Assembly (NCBI RefSeq): GCF_000981225.1
Contig: NZ_LAJC01000003.1
Span: 1-64,000, forward strand
DNA length: 64,000 bases
Direction: 5' to 3'
Source of the DNA: Allosalinactinospora lopnorensis
GTDB taxonomy: Bacteria; Actinomycetota; Actinomycetes; Streptosporangiales; Streptosporangiaceae
In this document: positions 48,469-62,639 of the stretch, one piece after another
Position numbering within the stretch: position 1 is the first letter of the stretch
Layout of the letters: each line of letters opens with the position of its first letter
Program-made: the position numbers and the translations under genes
The notes under the pieces: generated by a model
Told to the model about the DNA's origin: nothing
Databases searched by the model: none
Seen by the model: only the letters and a program-made list of their open reading frames with translations

Positions 48469-48506
48469 GAGGGCCCGGCCCCCGTCCCCGCCGGGCCCTC
48501 CTTTTT
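48469..48506 (+). terminator. Rho-independent terminator of phoX
   Basis: GAGGGCCCGGC (48469-48479), 10-base loop, GCCGGGCCCTC (48490-48500), then CTTTTT. A perfect 11-base-pair stem with a T-run, 20 bases after the phoX stop. Confidence 0.9.
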
Positions 48507-48561
48507 CTGGAATTCCGGCAACTCGGCATGACCGACTCGTCGCTTTCGGTAATGTCCGCTC

Positions 48562-48902
48562 ATGCCGACAATGGAGCACGAGCTGCTGATCGAGCTCTTC
48601 CGCAACCAACCGTCGCTGGCGGCGGTGTACTCGCGGCGCTGCCTGATGCCGCTCAGAAGTACCTGGAGGCATTGATGGCTACCGGCACATATGAGTACCG
48701 CAGCGACTTCGCCAGGAAGTACTACGGCCAGGGGATGGCCGAGGGTGAGGCCAAGGGGGTCGTGGCGGTTCTGGCGGCCCGGGGGATCCCGGTGTCCAAG
48801 GAGGTCCGCGAGCGCATCCTCACCTGCACCGACCTCGACCAGGTCGACACGTGGCTGCAGCGCGCGCTCACCGCTAAGACCGTCGACGACCTGTTCGACT
48901 GA
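48562..48902 (+). pseudogene. Remnant of an Rpn-like/transposase-associated hypothetical gene with its middle deleted
   Basis: The start MPTMEHELLIELFRNQPSLA (from the ATG at 48562) and the end LAALPDAAQKYLEALMATGT, EYRSDFARKYYGQGMAEGEA, VSKEVRERILTCTDLDQVDT with VDDLFD are the two ends of a well-known actinobacterial family of about 280-300 residues. The central 170 or so residues are missing, and the frames do not match across the junction near 48618. The gene is therefore dead. Intact relatives are widespread, multicopy and of uncertain function. Confidence 0.7.
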
Positions 48903-48947
48903 GCGCTCCCGCCCCTCAGGCACGATGACTCGGGACGCCCGCCGCCG

Positions 48948-49886
48948 CTACCGGCGGCGGGGCACCGCGGTCCGCTCCAGGTCGCGGGCCAGGACGATCT
49001 CGCCCTCGAAACACCTGGCGGCCTCGGCGACGAACCGGGCGTCATCGCCTTCTTCGTAGCGCTCGGAGAAGTGCGTCAGGACCACCTTGCGCGCCCCGGC
49101 CTCGGCGGCGATCCGGCCGGCCTGGCCCGCTGTCAGGTGCCGGTACTCGGCCGCGAGAGCCGCCTCGTCCTCCAGGTAGGTGGCCTCGACCACCAGCAGG
49201 TCGGCGTCCTGCGCCAGCCGCACCGCGTTGGCGCAGGGCACGGTGTCCATGACGAACGCGGCGACCTGGCCGCGGCGGGGTGTGGCGCACTCGGCCAGTG
49301 CCACCCTCTCCCCTGCCGTGTTGCGGATCTCCCCCTCACGCTGGAGCCTGCCGATGTCCGGCCCGGCGACACCGCGCTGGGCGAGCCTGTCCGGCAGCAT
49401 CCGCCAACCGTCGGGTTCGGCGATCCGGTAACCGTAGGTCTCGATCCGGTGCTCCAGTGGCAGCGCCGTCACGGTGATGCCGCTGTCACCGGGCAGGCTC
49501 GCGGAGTCTCCGCTGACCGGCTGCTCGACGATGACATCGGTGTCGGCGAAGGCGGTCGCGTGACGCAGCCTGCGCCAGTAGCGCTCCCCCGAGGCCGGGA
49601 ACGCCGCCCGGACCTCGTGCTCGACCCCGTCGCGCGCGATACGCTGCACGATGCCCGGGATCCCCAGAGAGTGGTCGCCGTGGAAGTGCGTCACACAGAT
49701 CCGCGTGATGTCGTGCGCGGACAGTCCGGCCCGGCGGAACTGCCGCTGTGTTCCCTCACCGGGGTCGAACAGGAGCCCGTTCGCGTCCCACCGGAGGAAG
49801 TAGCCGTTGTGGTTGCGTCGTTTGGTCGGCACGGCACTGGAACTGCCCAGAACCACGAGTTCACGCGCTGACATGCGCGCCATCAT
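48948..49886 (-). CDS. rnz: Ribonuclease Z
   Basis: 312 aa from the ATG at 49886, which has GGAG 5 bases upstream (ATGs at 49883 and 49874 also possible). Metallo-beta-lactamase motifs VTHFHGDHSLGIPG, later Asp in VMDTVPCANAV and His in VVLTHFSERYEEGD, plus GSSSAVPTKRRNHNGYFLRW at the start. It cuts the 3' trailer of tRNA precursors. No partner genes are seen nearby; it is divergent from the symporter gene. Confidence 0.9.
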   Translation of the reverse strand: MMARMSARELVVLGSSSAVPTKRRNHNGYFLRWDANGLLFDPGEGTQRQFRRAGLSAHDITRICVTHFHGDHSLGIPGIVQRIARDGVEHEVRAAFPASGERYWRRLRHATAFADTDVIVEQPVSGDSASLPGDSGITVTALPLEHRIETYGYRIAEPDGWRMLPDRLAQRGVAGPDIGRLQREGEIRNTAGERVALAECATPRRGQVAAFVMDTVPCANAVRLAQDADLLVVEATYLEDEAALAAEYRHLTAGQAGRIAAEAGARKVVLTHFSERYEEGDDARFVAEAARCFEGEIVLARDLERTAVPRRR

Positions 49887-50030
49887 GGCAGCTCCGGCGG
49901 CGGGGAACGAACGGGCCCGGGTCGGCGCTCCGGTGCGTCGACGGACCGGCAACCGTCTTGTGATGTGTGCGTTTCGGTTGAGTCGGTATAAATCCTCCAT
50001 TCGATACCCCCGATCCGGTAAAGGACGACG

Positions 50031-51335
50031 ATGTCCACACAGACGTCGAGACCTTCGCTCTGGCGGCGCTATCTGGACTTCCCGCTGATCTGGAAACTGG
50101 CGATCGGACTGGTCGCCGGGGCCGTCACGGGACTTGCTGTCGGCGAACCCGTCACCGTCATCGCTCCTTTGGGCGAGCTCTTCCTGCGCCTGCTGGAAAT
50201 GCTGGTGATGCCCCTGGTCATCGTCACTCTCATCGCGGGCGTCTCCGCGGTCACCCCGGCGGCTCTGGGGCGCATCGGGTTCAAGGTCTTCCTCTTCTAC
50301 CTGGTGACATCGGCGTTCGCCATCACCGTCGGGCTGCTGATAGCCCTGGCGATCGCTCCGGGGACCGGGATCTCGATGCCCGGTGCCGCCGGAGAGGAGG
50401 GGGAGGAGCCTCCGCCGGTGTCGGAGACCCTGCTCGACATCGTCCCCGCCAACCCCTTCCAAGCGCTGGCGGAGGGCAACGTCCTCGCGGTCATGTTCGC
50501 CGCGATCGCCGCGGGGATCGCTCTGACCTTCATGCGCGGCAGCGACGACGAGCGGATCCGCGACCTCGGCGACTTCCTGCGCCGCGGTGTCGACGGCGCC
50601 GTCGAGCTCGTCTTCCTGGTGATCCGGGGCGTGCTGCAGTACGCCCCGATCGGCGTGTTCGCGCTGATAGCCGTGGTCATGGGCGAGACCGGAACCGAGG
50701 CGCTCGGGCCGCTGGCCAAGCTCATCGGTGTGGTCTACGGCGGTATCGCACTGCAGATCGTGGTCTACATCGGGATACTGCTGCTCTTCCGGGTCGGGAT
50801 CAGACGGTTCTTCGGTGCGGCCAAGGACCCCATGATGACGGCGTTCGTCACACGTTCCAGCAGCGGCACCCTTCCGGTCTCCTCCCGTGCCGCGGAGAAG
50901 CTCGGCGTGCACGAGGGCGTCTACGGCTTCAGTCTGCCGCTCGGCGCGACCATCAACATGGACGGCACGGCCATCTACGTCGGTGCGGCCACCGTCTTCG
51001 TGGCCAACGTCTCCGGGGCGGAGCTCACCATCGCCGAACTCCTGACCGTTGTGCTGATCGGTGTGCTGGCCTCGATCGGGACCGCGGGCGTACCGGGCGC
51101 CGGGCTGATCATGCTGACCATGACGGTCTCCCAGACGGGCCTCTCGATGGCCCCGGTCGCCCTGGTCGCCGGTATCGACGCGATCCTGGACATGGCCCGC
51201 ACAATGTGCAACGTGACGGGGGACCTAGTCGGTACACGCATCGTCGCCCGGACCGAGCCCGGCATGCTGCGCGACTCCGATCCGCCCGGACCGGAGGACG
51301 GGACCGAGGAAAGCCGAGCCTCCTCGGCGCCGTAG
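50031..51335 (+). CDS. Dicarboxylate/amino acid:cation symporter (DAACS)
   Basis: 434 aa. Family signatures PLGELFLRLLEMLVMPLVIV near residue 45, FVTRSSSGTLPVSSRAAEKL (serine-rich hairpin 1, about 280), LPLGATINMDGTAIYVGAAT (about 310) and DAILDMARTMCNVTGD (substrate site, about 385). It imports glutamate, aspartate or C4-dicarboxylates with sodium or protons. The ATG follows AAAGGACGACG, a good site. The rnz gene is divergent, and A/T-rich bases at 49980-50010 contain the promoter. Confidence 0.92.
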   Translation: MSTQTSRPSLWRRYLDFPLIWKLAIGLVAGAVTGLAVGEPVTVIAPLGELFLRLLEMLVMPLVIVTLIAGVSAVTPAALGRIGFKVFLFYLVTSAFAITVGLLIALAIAPGTGISMPGAAGEEGEEPPPVSETLLDIVPANPFQALAEGNVLAVMFAAIAAGIALTFMRGSDDERIRDLGDFLRRGVDGAVELVFLVIRGVLQYAPIGVFALIAVVMGETGTEALGPLAKLIGVVYGGIALQIVVYIGILLLFRVGIRRFFGAAKDPMMTAFVTRSSSGTLPVSSRAAEKLGVHEGVYGFSLPLGATINMDGTAIYVGAATVFVANVSGAELTIAELLTVVLIGVLASIGTAGVPGAGLIMLTMTVSQTGLSMAPVALVAGIDAILDMARTMCNVTGDLVGTRIVARTEPGMLRDSDPPGPEDGTEESRASSAP

Positions 51336-51452
51336 GCGTGCGGTCCCGAGGCGGCGTGCGACCACTCGGGGCCCTCCCCGCGTCCCCGGCCCCTCCCCCC
51401 GGTTCACCGGGGCCGACGGCCAACGCGAACGAGGATTGGGGGATTCACCGAA

Positions 51453-51884
51453 GTGGCGGATTCCGAATTCGACGTCGACTCTTTCCTGGCCCGGCCGCTC
51501 ACGGCCCGGATCGCCACCAACGGGCCGACCGTGCGGCCGACGTGGTTCCTCTGGGAGGAGGGGGCCTTCTGGGTCATCGTCGGACCGTGGGCGCGATTGC
51601 CCTCCCGGATCAGGACCGATCCCCGGATCGCACTCGTCGTCGACATGTGCGATCTGGGGAGCGGGACGGTCCGACAGGTGATCGCGCAGGGCCGTGCCGA
51701 GATCCTCCCCTTCGACAAGCAGCGTGCGCGCCGCAAGCTCACACGTTATCTCGGACGGGACCAGACACGATGGGACGCGCGCTTCCAGCGGATCATGGAG
51801 GGCGATCCCGCCAGGACGGGGTGCGAATGGCTGCGCATGGTCCCCGACACCCTCAGAGCGAAGGATCTCAGCTACGTCGTATAA
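51453..51884 (+). CDS. Pyridoxamine 5'-phosphate oxidase-like FMN/F420-binding protein
   Basis: 143 aa. Split-barrel fold: FLARPLTARIATNGPTVRPT, WFLWEEGAFWVIVGPWARLP, DPRIALVVDMCDLGSGTVRQ, VIAQGRAEILPF. These small proteins bind FMN or F420 and reduce or bind unknown small molecules. The GTG start at 51453 follows a GAGGATTGGGGG stretch. Its stop is 34 bases before the SoxR-type promoter of the ABC exporter. Confidence 0.82.
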   Translation: MADSEFDVDSFLARPLTARIATNGPTVRPTWFLWEEGAFWVIVGPWARLPSRIRTDPRIALVVDMCDLGSGTVRQVIAQGRAEILPFDKQRARRKLTRYLGRDQTRWDARFQRIMEGDPARTGCEWLRMVPDTLRAKDLSYVV

Positions 51885-51917
51885 CGGCTCTCGACCGATA
51901 GCGGACACCGGAACGAG

Positions 51918-51948
51918 TTGACCTCAAGCTAACTTGAGATTCTAGGCT
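51918..51948 (+). promoter_or_regulatory. SoxR/MerR-type promoter in front of the ABC exporter
   Basis: -35 TTGACC (51918-51923), 19-base spacer, -10 TAGGCT (51943-51948). The spacer carries CCTCAAG-CTAA-CTTGAGA (51922-51939), matching the SoxR box CCTCAAG-n4-CTTGAGG in 17 of 18 positions. The over-long 19-base spacer is the hallmark of MerR-family-activated promoters. In Streptomyces the SoxR regulon includes an ABC transporter. No soxR gene is in the window. Confidence 0.78.
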
Positions 51949-52021
51949 CCACCCGTAGCGCCGGCCGATGCCGGCGAAGTCATGACCGTGACAGCCAACG
52001 CCCGGAAGCCGGTGGTGCGGG

Positions 52022-53903
52022 ATGGACATGCAAGCGACCGCGTGGATGTCGATGTACAACGCGATGCACGCGCAGCAGGACCAGCGACCGTTCTCCATGG
52101 CGACACTGCGCCGCATCGGACGGTTCGCGCGGCCGCATCGCCGCCGCCTCGTATGGTTCCTGCTGCTCAGCATCACCACAGCGGCTCTCGCGGTCGCCAC
52201 GCCGCTTCTGGCGGGCCGGGTCGTCGACGCGATCGTCGAAGGCCGGGAACTGGGGCTCGTCGTCGGGCTCGCGCTCCTCATCGCCGGTATCGCGCTGGCG
52301 GAGGCCGGATTCGGGCTGGTGTCGCGGTGGTTGTCAGCGAGAATCGGAGAAGGTCTGATCCTGGACATGCGCACGTCGGTGTACGACCACGTGCAGCGCA
52401 TGCCGGTCGCCTTCTTCACCCGCACCCGCACCGGTGCACTGGTCAGCCGGTTGAACAACGACGTCATCGGCGCTCAGCGCGCGTTCAGCGATGTCCTCTC
52501 CGGCGTGGTGAGCAACCTCGTGACACTCCTGCTCACCCTCGCCGTCATGGTCGGCATCTCCTGGCAGATCACCCTACTCGCGCTACTGCTACTGCCCCTG
52601 TTCGTACTGCCGGCACGCAGGATGGGCACCCGGCTGGCGCAGCTCGAACGCGAATCGGCGAACCACAACGCGCTGATGGGCACGCAGATGACGGAGCGCT
52701 TCTCCGCCCCCGGGGCGACGCTGGTGAAGCTGTTCGGCCGGCCCGCGCATGAGTCGGCCGAGTTCGCCACGCGGGCCCGGCGGGTGCGCGACATCGGGGT
52801 GCGCACGGCCATGGTGCAGGAGGTGTTCATCACCGCTCTGACCTGGTCTCGGCGTTGGCGCTGGCACTCGTCTACGGGGTGGGCGGGTTCTACGCGCTGC
52901 GCGGGCAGTTGGACCCAGGAGCCGTCGTCGCACTCGCGCTGCTGCTCACCCGCATGTACGCTCCGCTGACCGCCCTGGCCACCGCCCGCGTGGAGGTGAT
53001 GAGCGCGCTGGTGAGCTTCGAGCGGGTCTTCGAGGTATTGGACCTGGAGCCGCTGGTCGCCGAGAAGCCGGATGCCCGGCCGGTGCCCGCGGGGCCGGTC
53101 TCCGTGGAGTTCGACGGAGCGCGTTTCAGCTACCCCTCGGCGGACAAGGTCTCCCTCGCCTCGCTCGAGGAGGTCGCCAACCTCGACACCCGGGGCGGTG
53201 TCGAGGTGCTGCACGACGTGTCGTTCCGCGCCGAGCCGGGGCAGACGGTGGCGCTGGTGGGTTCCTCAGGCGCCGGGAAGTCCACGATCGCGCAGCTGGT
53301 GCCGAGGCTCTACGACGTCGACGGCGGCGCCGTGCGGCTGGCCGGGGTGGACGTCCGCGACCTGACCGCCGGGTCCATCCGCGAGACGCTGGGGATGGTA
53401 ACGCAGGACGGACACCTGTTCCACGACTCGATCCGGTCGAACCTGCTGCTGGCCCGCCCGGAGGCGGCAGAGGAGGAACTGTGGGACGTGCTTCGGCGCG
53501 CCCGGCTCGATGACCTTGTCGCGGCCCTGCCCGACGGTCTGGACACCATCGTCGGCGAACGCGGGTACCGCCTCTCCGGAGGAGAGCGCCAGCGGCTGAC
53601 GATCGCCCGCCTGCTGCTCGCGCAACCGCGGGTGGTGATCCTGGACGAGGCGACCGCGCATCTGGACTCCACGTCGGAGGCGGCGGTGCAGGCCGCTCTG
53701 GGCGAGGCGCTGCACGGGCGGACCGCGGTGGTCATCGCGCACCGGCTCTCCACCGTGCAGACCGCCGACGCATCCTGGTGATCGAGAAAGGGCGGGTCGT
53801 GGAGCGCGGCACGCACACCGAACTGCTGGCCGTCGGCGGCCGTTACGAGGAGCTGTACCGTACTCAGTTCGCGCAGTCGCCCGCCGCGGAGGCGGCCCGC
53901 TGA
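52022..53903 (+). pseudogene. ABC exporter (membrane domain plus ATPase), frameshifted twice
   Basis: The natural product would be about 627 residues. First frame (52022 to about 52843): six-helix export domain, LVWFLLLSITTAALAVATPL, DMRTSVYDHVQRMPVAFFTR, LLPLFVLPARRMG. Second frame (about 52843-53770): LALALVYGVGGFYALRGQLD, Walker A VGSSGAGKST, LSGGERQRLTIARLLLAQPR, Walker B VVILDEATAHLD, switch IAHRLSTV. Third frame: ILVIEKGRVVERGTHTELLA to a stop at 53903. One missing C at about 52843 (GACC-TGG to GACCCTGG) and one missing G at about 53771 restore a normal exporter. The SoxR-type promoter suggests export of a redox-active drug. Start ATG at 52022, no clear ribosome site. Confidence 0.85.
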
Positions 53904-53917
53904 CCGCTTGAACCGGG

Positions 53918-54445
53918 TCAGCCCTCCGCCAACTCCAGGAGCCTGGTGACGGTGCTCCAGTTGCGGGCCGTGGCCGGGCCCGGCATGTGCTTCTGCAGGA
54001 TCGCGGGAAGCCGCGCGTTGCGGACGCCATCGGGGAGGAACAGGTACAGCTCGCGTTCCCCCACCCCCATCTCCTCCGGCGCGAAGGACTCCGCGTCGAT
54101 GGCGACCAACCGTTCCGGATCCGGGGGCTCGGCCAGGAACAGCACGAGGAACCTGGCCGGGTCCCTTATGTCGAGGGGGACACTCTCGACCACCGCCCGC
54201 AGCTGGCCGGCGGTGCGTACCACGACGCCCACCTCGAACCCGGCTTCGCGGGCGATACGGTCCTCGATCTCGGCCGCGATCTGCTCCGAGGGCCGCTCGG
54301 GCGCGCTGAAGACAGCGTTGCCGCTCTGCAGGTGTGTCCTGGCCTCGGTGTATCCGAGTCCGGCCAGCAGTCCGCGCAGCTCGGCCATGGCGATCCGCCG
54401 GTGCTTGCCGAGGTTGACCCCGCTCAGAAGCGCCACATATCTCAT
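53918..54445 (-). CDS. DUF1697 protein
   Basis: 175 aa from the ATG at 54445 (a GTG precedes it directly). The start RYVALLSGVNLGKHRRIAMA is the family hallmark (GINVGGxxxxxMxxL), followed by LLAGLGYTEARTHLQSGNAVF and AREAGFEVGVVVRTAGQLRA. Function unknown; widespread in bacteria. It is convergent with the ABC exporter gene and divergent from the yrhK-like gene. Confidence 0.92.
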   Translation of the reverse strand: MRYVALLSGVNLGKHRRIAMAELRGLLAGLGYTEARTHLQSGNAVFSAPERPSEQIAAEIEDRIAREAGFEVGVVVRTAGQLRAVVESVPLDIRDPARFLVLFLAEPPDPERLVAIDAESFAPEEMGVGERELYLFLPDGVRNARLPAILQKHMPGPATARNWSTVTRLLELAEG

Positions 54446-54554
54446 CACCTCACTGTGTACCTCGTGACACGGCCGAGTTCCGTCCGCCGCACCGCAGAGG
54501 CCGTTATCCTGCTCGGGAGACCGGTATCACGGCGACCACCTGGAAGAAGAGCAC

Positions 54555-54854
54555 ATGCAGCGATCCGGCGACAACCAGCCGGTCACGATCAAGCTGGGGC
54601 GTCACGAGCTCATCATCCGGCAGCGCTACGAGGCCATCAGCATCTGCAATGACATCTGTATCGCCATCTGGTTCATCATCGGCAGCATCCTGTTCTTCTC
54701 GCCGGCGTCGACCACGTTGGGCACCTGGTTCTTCCTGCTCGGCAGTGTCCAGCTGCTCATCCGTCCCATCATCCGGTTCACGCGGCTTGTGCACCTGCAG
54801 CGCCTTCAGGGCATACCACCGGGAACGAACGGGCAGTCCGGCCAGGAGTTCTGA
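54555..54854 (+). CDS. YrhK-like small membrane protein
   Basis: 99 aa. LIIRQRYEAISICNDICIAI, a first membrane helix WFIIGSILFFSP, and a second helix TWFFLLGSVQLLIRPIIRFT, the full YrhK domain. Function unknown. The ATG follows GAAGAGCAC with a modest ribosome site. The 100-base gap to the divergent DUF1697 gene holds the promoter. Confidence 0.85.
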   Translation: MQRSGDNQPVTIKLGRHELIIRQRYEAISICNDICIAIWFIIGSILFFSPASTTLGTWFFLLGSVQLLIRPIIRFTRLVHLQRLQGIPPGTNGQSGQEF

Positions 54855-55026
54855 GCGGCGCTCGCCCGCGCGGGTGCGCCTCAGCGGTTCCGGCCCCTGC
54901 CGGCGACGCTCGTGGCCCGCCCCGCGCTGGGGCCGCAACGTAGGGTTTCCAGAGCGCCGGGCAGGGACCCGCGGTCAACCGGCGGAACCGCCCCCGCCCC
55001 GCTGACGAGGCTCAGGGAGACCCGCC

Positions 55027-55323
55027 ATGGCGAACCGCGGCAGATCCTGGTGGGGCTGGGGCCGGGTGGAGCGCGCGCTGTCCGATTCCGAGTGCGCGGA
55101 GTACGCCGAGTTCATCCCGGGCCGGTACCGGTCCTCGGCCTCGCTCCGCGGTTTCGGATCGGCGGCCGTGCCCGTCGACACGCCACTCGCCGAGGCCGTG
55201 GAGATCGCCCGGAACCACGGCGCGACCGTCGAAGCCTCCGGCGGCGGCAGCGCCCTCGACCCGCAGAACACACTCAACCCGGGGCGCTGCTCGGCTAGTG
55301 CGCGGCCGGTTCCGAGCGGATGA
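55027..55323 (+). CDS. Short protein or N-terminal remnant of an FAD-linked oxidase
   Basis: 98 codons with AGGGAG 7 bases before the ATG. The opening NRGRSWWGWGRVERALSDSE resembles the N-terminus of alkyl-DHAP-synthase-like FAD oxidases (about 530 residues), but the sequence diverges after residue 35 and stops. The rest up to 55459 holds no continuation. It may be a degraded oxidase gene or an unrelated small protein. The neighbour is the large carboxylase gene, convergent. Confidence 0.4.
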   Translation: MANRGRSWWGWGRVERALSDSECAEYAEFIPGRYRSSASLRGFGSAAVPVDTPLAEAVEIARNHGATVEASGGGSALDPQNTLNPGRCSASARPVPSG

Positions 55324-55459
55324 AGGCCGACGCCGGCGCCGCGTCGGCGGTCGGTGCCCCCGGCGACACCGTCTTCGGGTAGGTCGGCCTGGACGGCGGG
55401 CCCGACGCGGTGGACCTGACCACCGGACGGGCCCGCTCCGGACCGGCGCCGGGGTGGGG

Positions 55460-60916
<5,457 letters not shown>

Positions 60917-61017
60917 CCGACCGAGCCCTTCTATAGACCAACGATGTGCGCGCCGCGACACGGTGGCCCCGGCAGTGCCCACCCTCCCGTCTTCCGGCCG
61001 GCAGCGCCATGTCGTAG

Positions 61018-61031
61018 ATAGCGCATGCTAT
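61018..61031. promoter_or_regulatory. Palindrome upstream of the acyl-CoA carboxylase gene
   Basis: ATAGC-GCAT-GCTAT, a perfect inverted repeat in an A/T-rich patch about 100 bases before the carboxylase start. It may be an operator for a lipid-metabolism regulator; the regulator is unknown and no regulator gene adjoins it. Confidence 0.4.
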
Positions 61032-61130
61032 GCGGCTCTATTTGTGGAAAATGGCCAAAAGCCTCGGCCGCATAGACCCGGTTTCGCGGAAGGGCTCGGC
61101 GTGAGTAAGCCGTCTCGGGGGTGGCAGTCC

Positions 61131-61175
61131 CGGACTCATCCCCGGCCTGAAGGCCGGAGCATCCTCCGGAAGGCC
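61131..61175 (-). repeat. IS200/IS605-like right-end hairpin, copy D
   Basis: CCGGCC-TGAA-GGCCGG (61142-61157), a perfect 6-pair stem, then AGCATCCTCCGGAAGGCC. This is the best conserved of four copies. On the minus strand it reads CCGGCC-TTCA-GGCCGGGGATGA, the classic right-end form of TnpB elements. No transposase adjoins it; a MAPEG-like remnant lies to its right. Confidence 0.5.
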
Positions 61176-61195
61176 TGATGAGGCAGGCTCGATGC

Positions 61196-61312
61196 GGGTA
61201 CCAATACATGTCGGGCCGCCGAGGGCACGGGGACGCGGTCGAGAACTTCGCGGCCTTCCCACCGCTGGCGCTGATCATCGCCGCCTGGTGGGCACCGGGT
61301 ACCCCCTTGGTC
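61196..61312 (+). pseudogene. Fragment resembling a MAPEG membrane protein
   Basis: The frame reads GYQYMSGRRGHGDAVENFAA and FPPLALIIAAWWAPGTPLV. The RxxRxHxNxxENFxxFxPLxL pattern is the core of MAPEG proteins (small membrane glutathione- or lipid-linked proteins). It lacks a start, and the second half is missing. It borders hairpin copy D, so an insertion may have destroyed it. Confidence 0.35.
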
Positions 61313-61409
61313 CGGGAGCACCGGTGCACTGAGCCGGTCACCGCGGGGCCGCAGCGTCGGCGCCGCGAGACGAACGGCGACCGAGCGGACATGAAAGGGG
61401 AGGTGGACC

Positions 61410-62594
61410 ATGGCCGACGCGGCTGCCGCGCTCGCGGACCTGGCCCGGCGCGACCTGCCGTCCATGCTGGAGGACATGCGGCGACTGGTCGGACTGGAGA
61501 CGCCCAGCAACGACAAGGCCCTGCTCGACACCGGCCTGAGCGACATCGAGGACTGGCTGACCGAGCGGCTGGGGCGGCCCGCCGCGCGCCGCCGCCACGA
61601 CGGCGGGAGCAACGGCGACGTACTGGAACTCGACTACCATGCCGTTCCCGCTGATACCGGCGGTACGGTCGTCCTCCTCTGCCACTACGACACCGTGTGG
61701 CCTGCCGGGACCATCGACGAATGGCCCGTCACCGTCGAAGGCGACCGGTTCAGCGGCCCGGGCTGCCTGGACATGAAGGCGGGACTGGTCCACGGGGTGT
61801 GGGCCCTGCGGTTCCTGGGCGAGCTCGGTCTGGCCCGCCCCGGCGTGCGGCTGCTGCTCACCGGGGACGAGGAGATCGGCAGCCACGCCTCCCGCGCGCA
61901 CATCGAGCGGGTCAGCGCGGGGGCGTCGGCCACCCTGGTCCTGGAGCCGAGCAAGGACGGCCAGGTCAAGACGGGCCGCAAGGGAATGGGGCTGTTCAGC
62001 GTCACCGCGCACGGGATCGAATCGCACGCCGGACTCGACCCCCTGGCCGGTGCCAGCGCCGTCCACGCCCTTGCGGAGGCGATACCCGCGATCACCGCAC
62101 TCGCCCGCCCCGAGCTGGGCACAACGGTCAACGTCGGTGTCGTCTCCGGCGGTACGAGCCGCAACGTTGTGGCCGGCCGCGCGAACTGCCTGGTGGATAT
62201 CCGTGTCCGGGAGCCCGCCGAGATGGGGCGGGTCGACGCCGGCCTCGCGGACCTGGCGCCCACCGATACCCGGGTGAAGCTCATGGTCAGCGGGGAGTGG
62301 AACCGTCCGCCGATGAACCCCAACCCGCCTTCGCGCCGGCTTTTCGCCCGGGCCCGCGAGGTGGCCGCGGATCTCGGCACCGACCTGGGCGAGATCTTCG
62401 TGGGCGGTGCCAGCGACGCCAACTTCGTGTCAGCGCTGGGCCGCCCGGTCCTTGACGGCCTGGGCGCTGTCGGTGCCGGTCCGCACGCCCGCGACGAGCA
62501 CATCCTGACCAGCGCCACCCCCACACAGGTGGCGCTGGTGGCAGGACTGCTCACCCGGCTGGCCCGCGAAGGCGCCGATCGAACACCCCGTTGA
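61410..62594 (+). CDS. M20-family metallopeptidase (carboxypeptidase G2-like)
   Basis: 394 aa. Metal ligands in VVLLCHYDTVWPAGT (His-Tyr-Asp), GPGCLDMKAGLVHG (Asp), LLTGDEEIGSHAS (Glu-Glu), LVLEPSKDGQVKTGRKGMGL (Glu) and GAGPHARDEHI (His). An M20 dimerisation domain lies in the middle, where ESHAGLDPLAGASAVHALAE marks its start. It removes a C-terminal residue or hydrolyses an amide in the cytoplasm; the substrate is unknown. GGGGAGG stands 6 bases before the ATG. Confidence 0.92.
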   Translation: MADAAAALADLARRDLPSMLEDMRRLVGLETPSNDKALLDTGLSDIEDWLTERLGRPAARRRHDGGSNGDVLELDYHAVPADTGGTVVLLCHYDTVWPAGTIDEWPVTVEGDRFSGPGCLDMKAGLVHGVWALRFLGELGLARPGVRLLLTGDEEIGSHASRAHIERVSAGASATLVLEPSKDGQVKTGRKGMGLFSVTAHGIESHAGLDPLAGASAVHALAEAIPAITALARPELGTTVNVGVVSGGTSRNVVAGRANCLVDIRVREPAEMGRVDAGLADLAPTDTRVKLMVSGEWNRPPMNPNPPSRRLFARAREVAADLGTDLGEIFVGGASDANFVSALGRPVLDGLGAVGAGPHARDEHILTSATPTQVALVAGLLTRLAREGADRTPR

Positions 62595-62639
62595 GGCGGT
62601 GCCCGCCGCCCCGTCCCGTTCCGGTGCGGCGCCGCGGGC

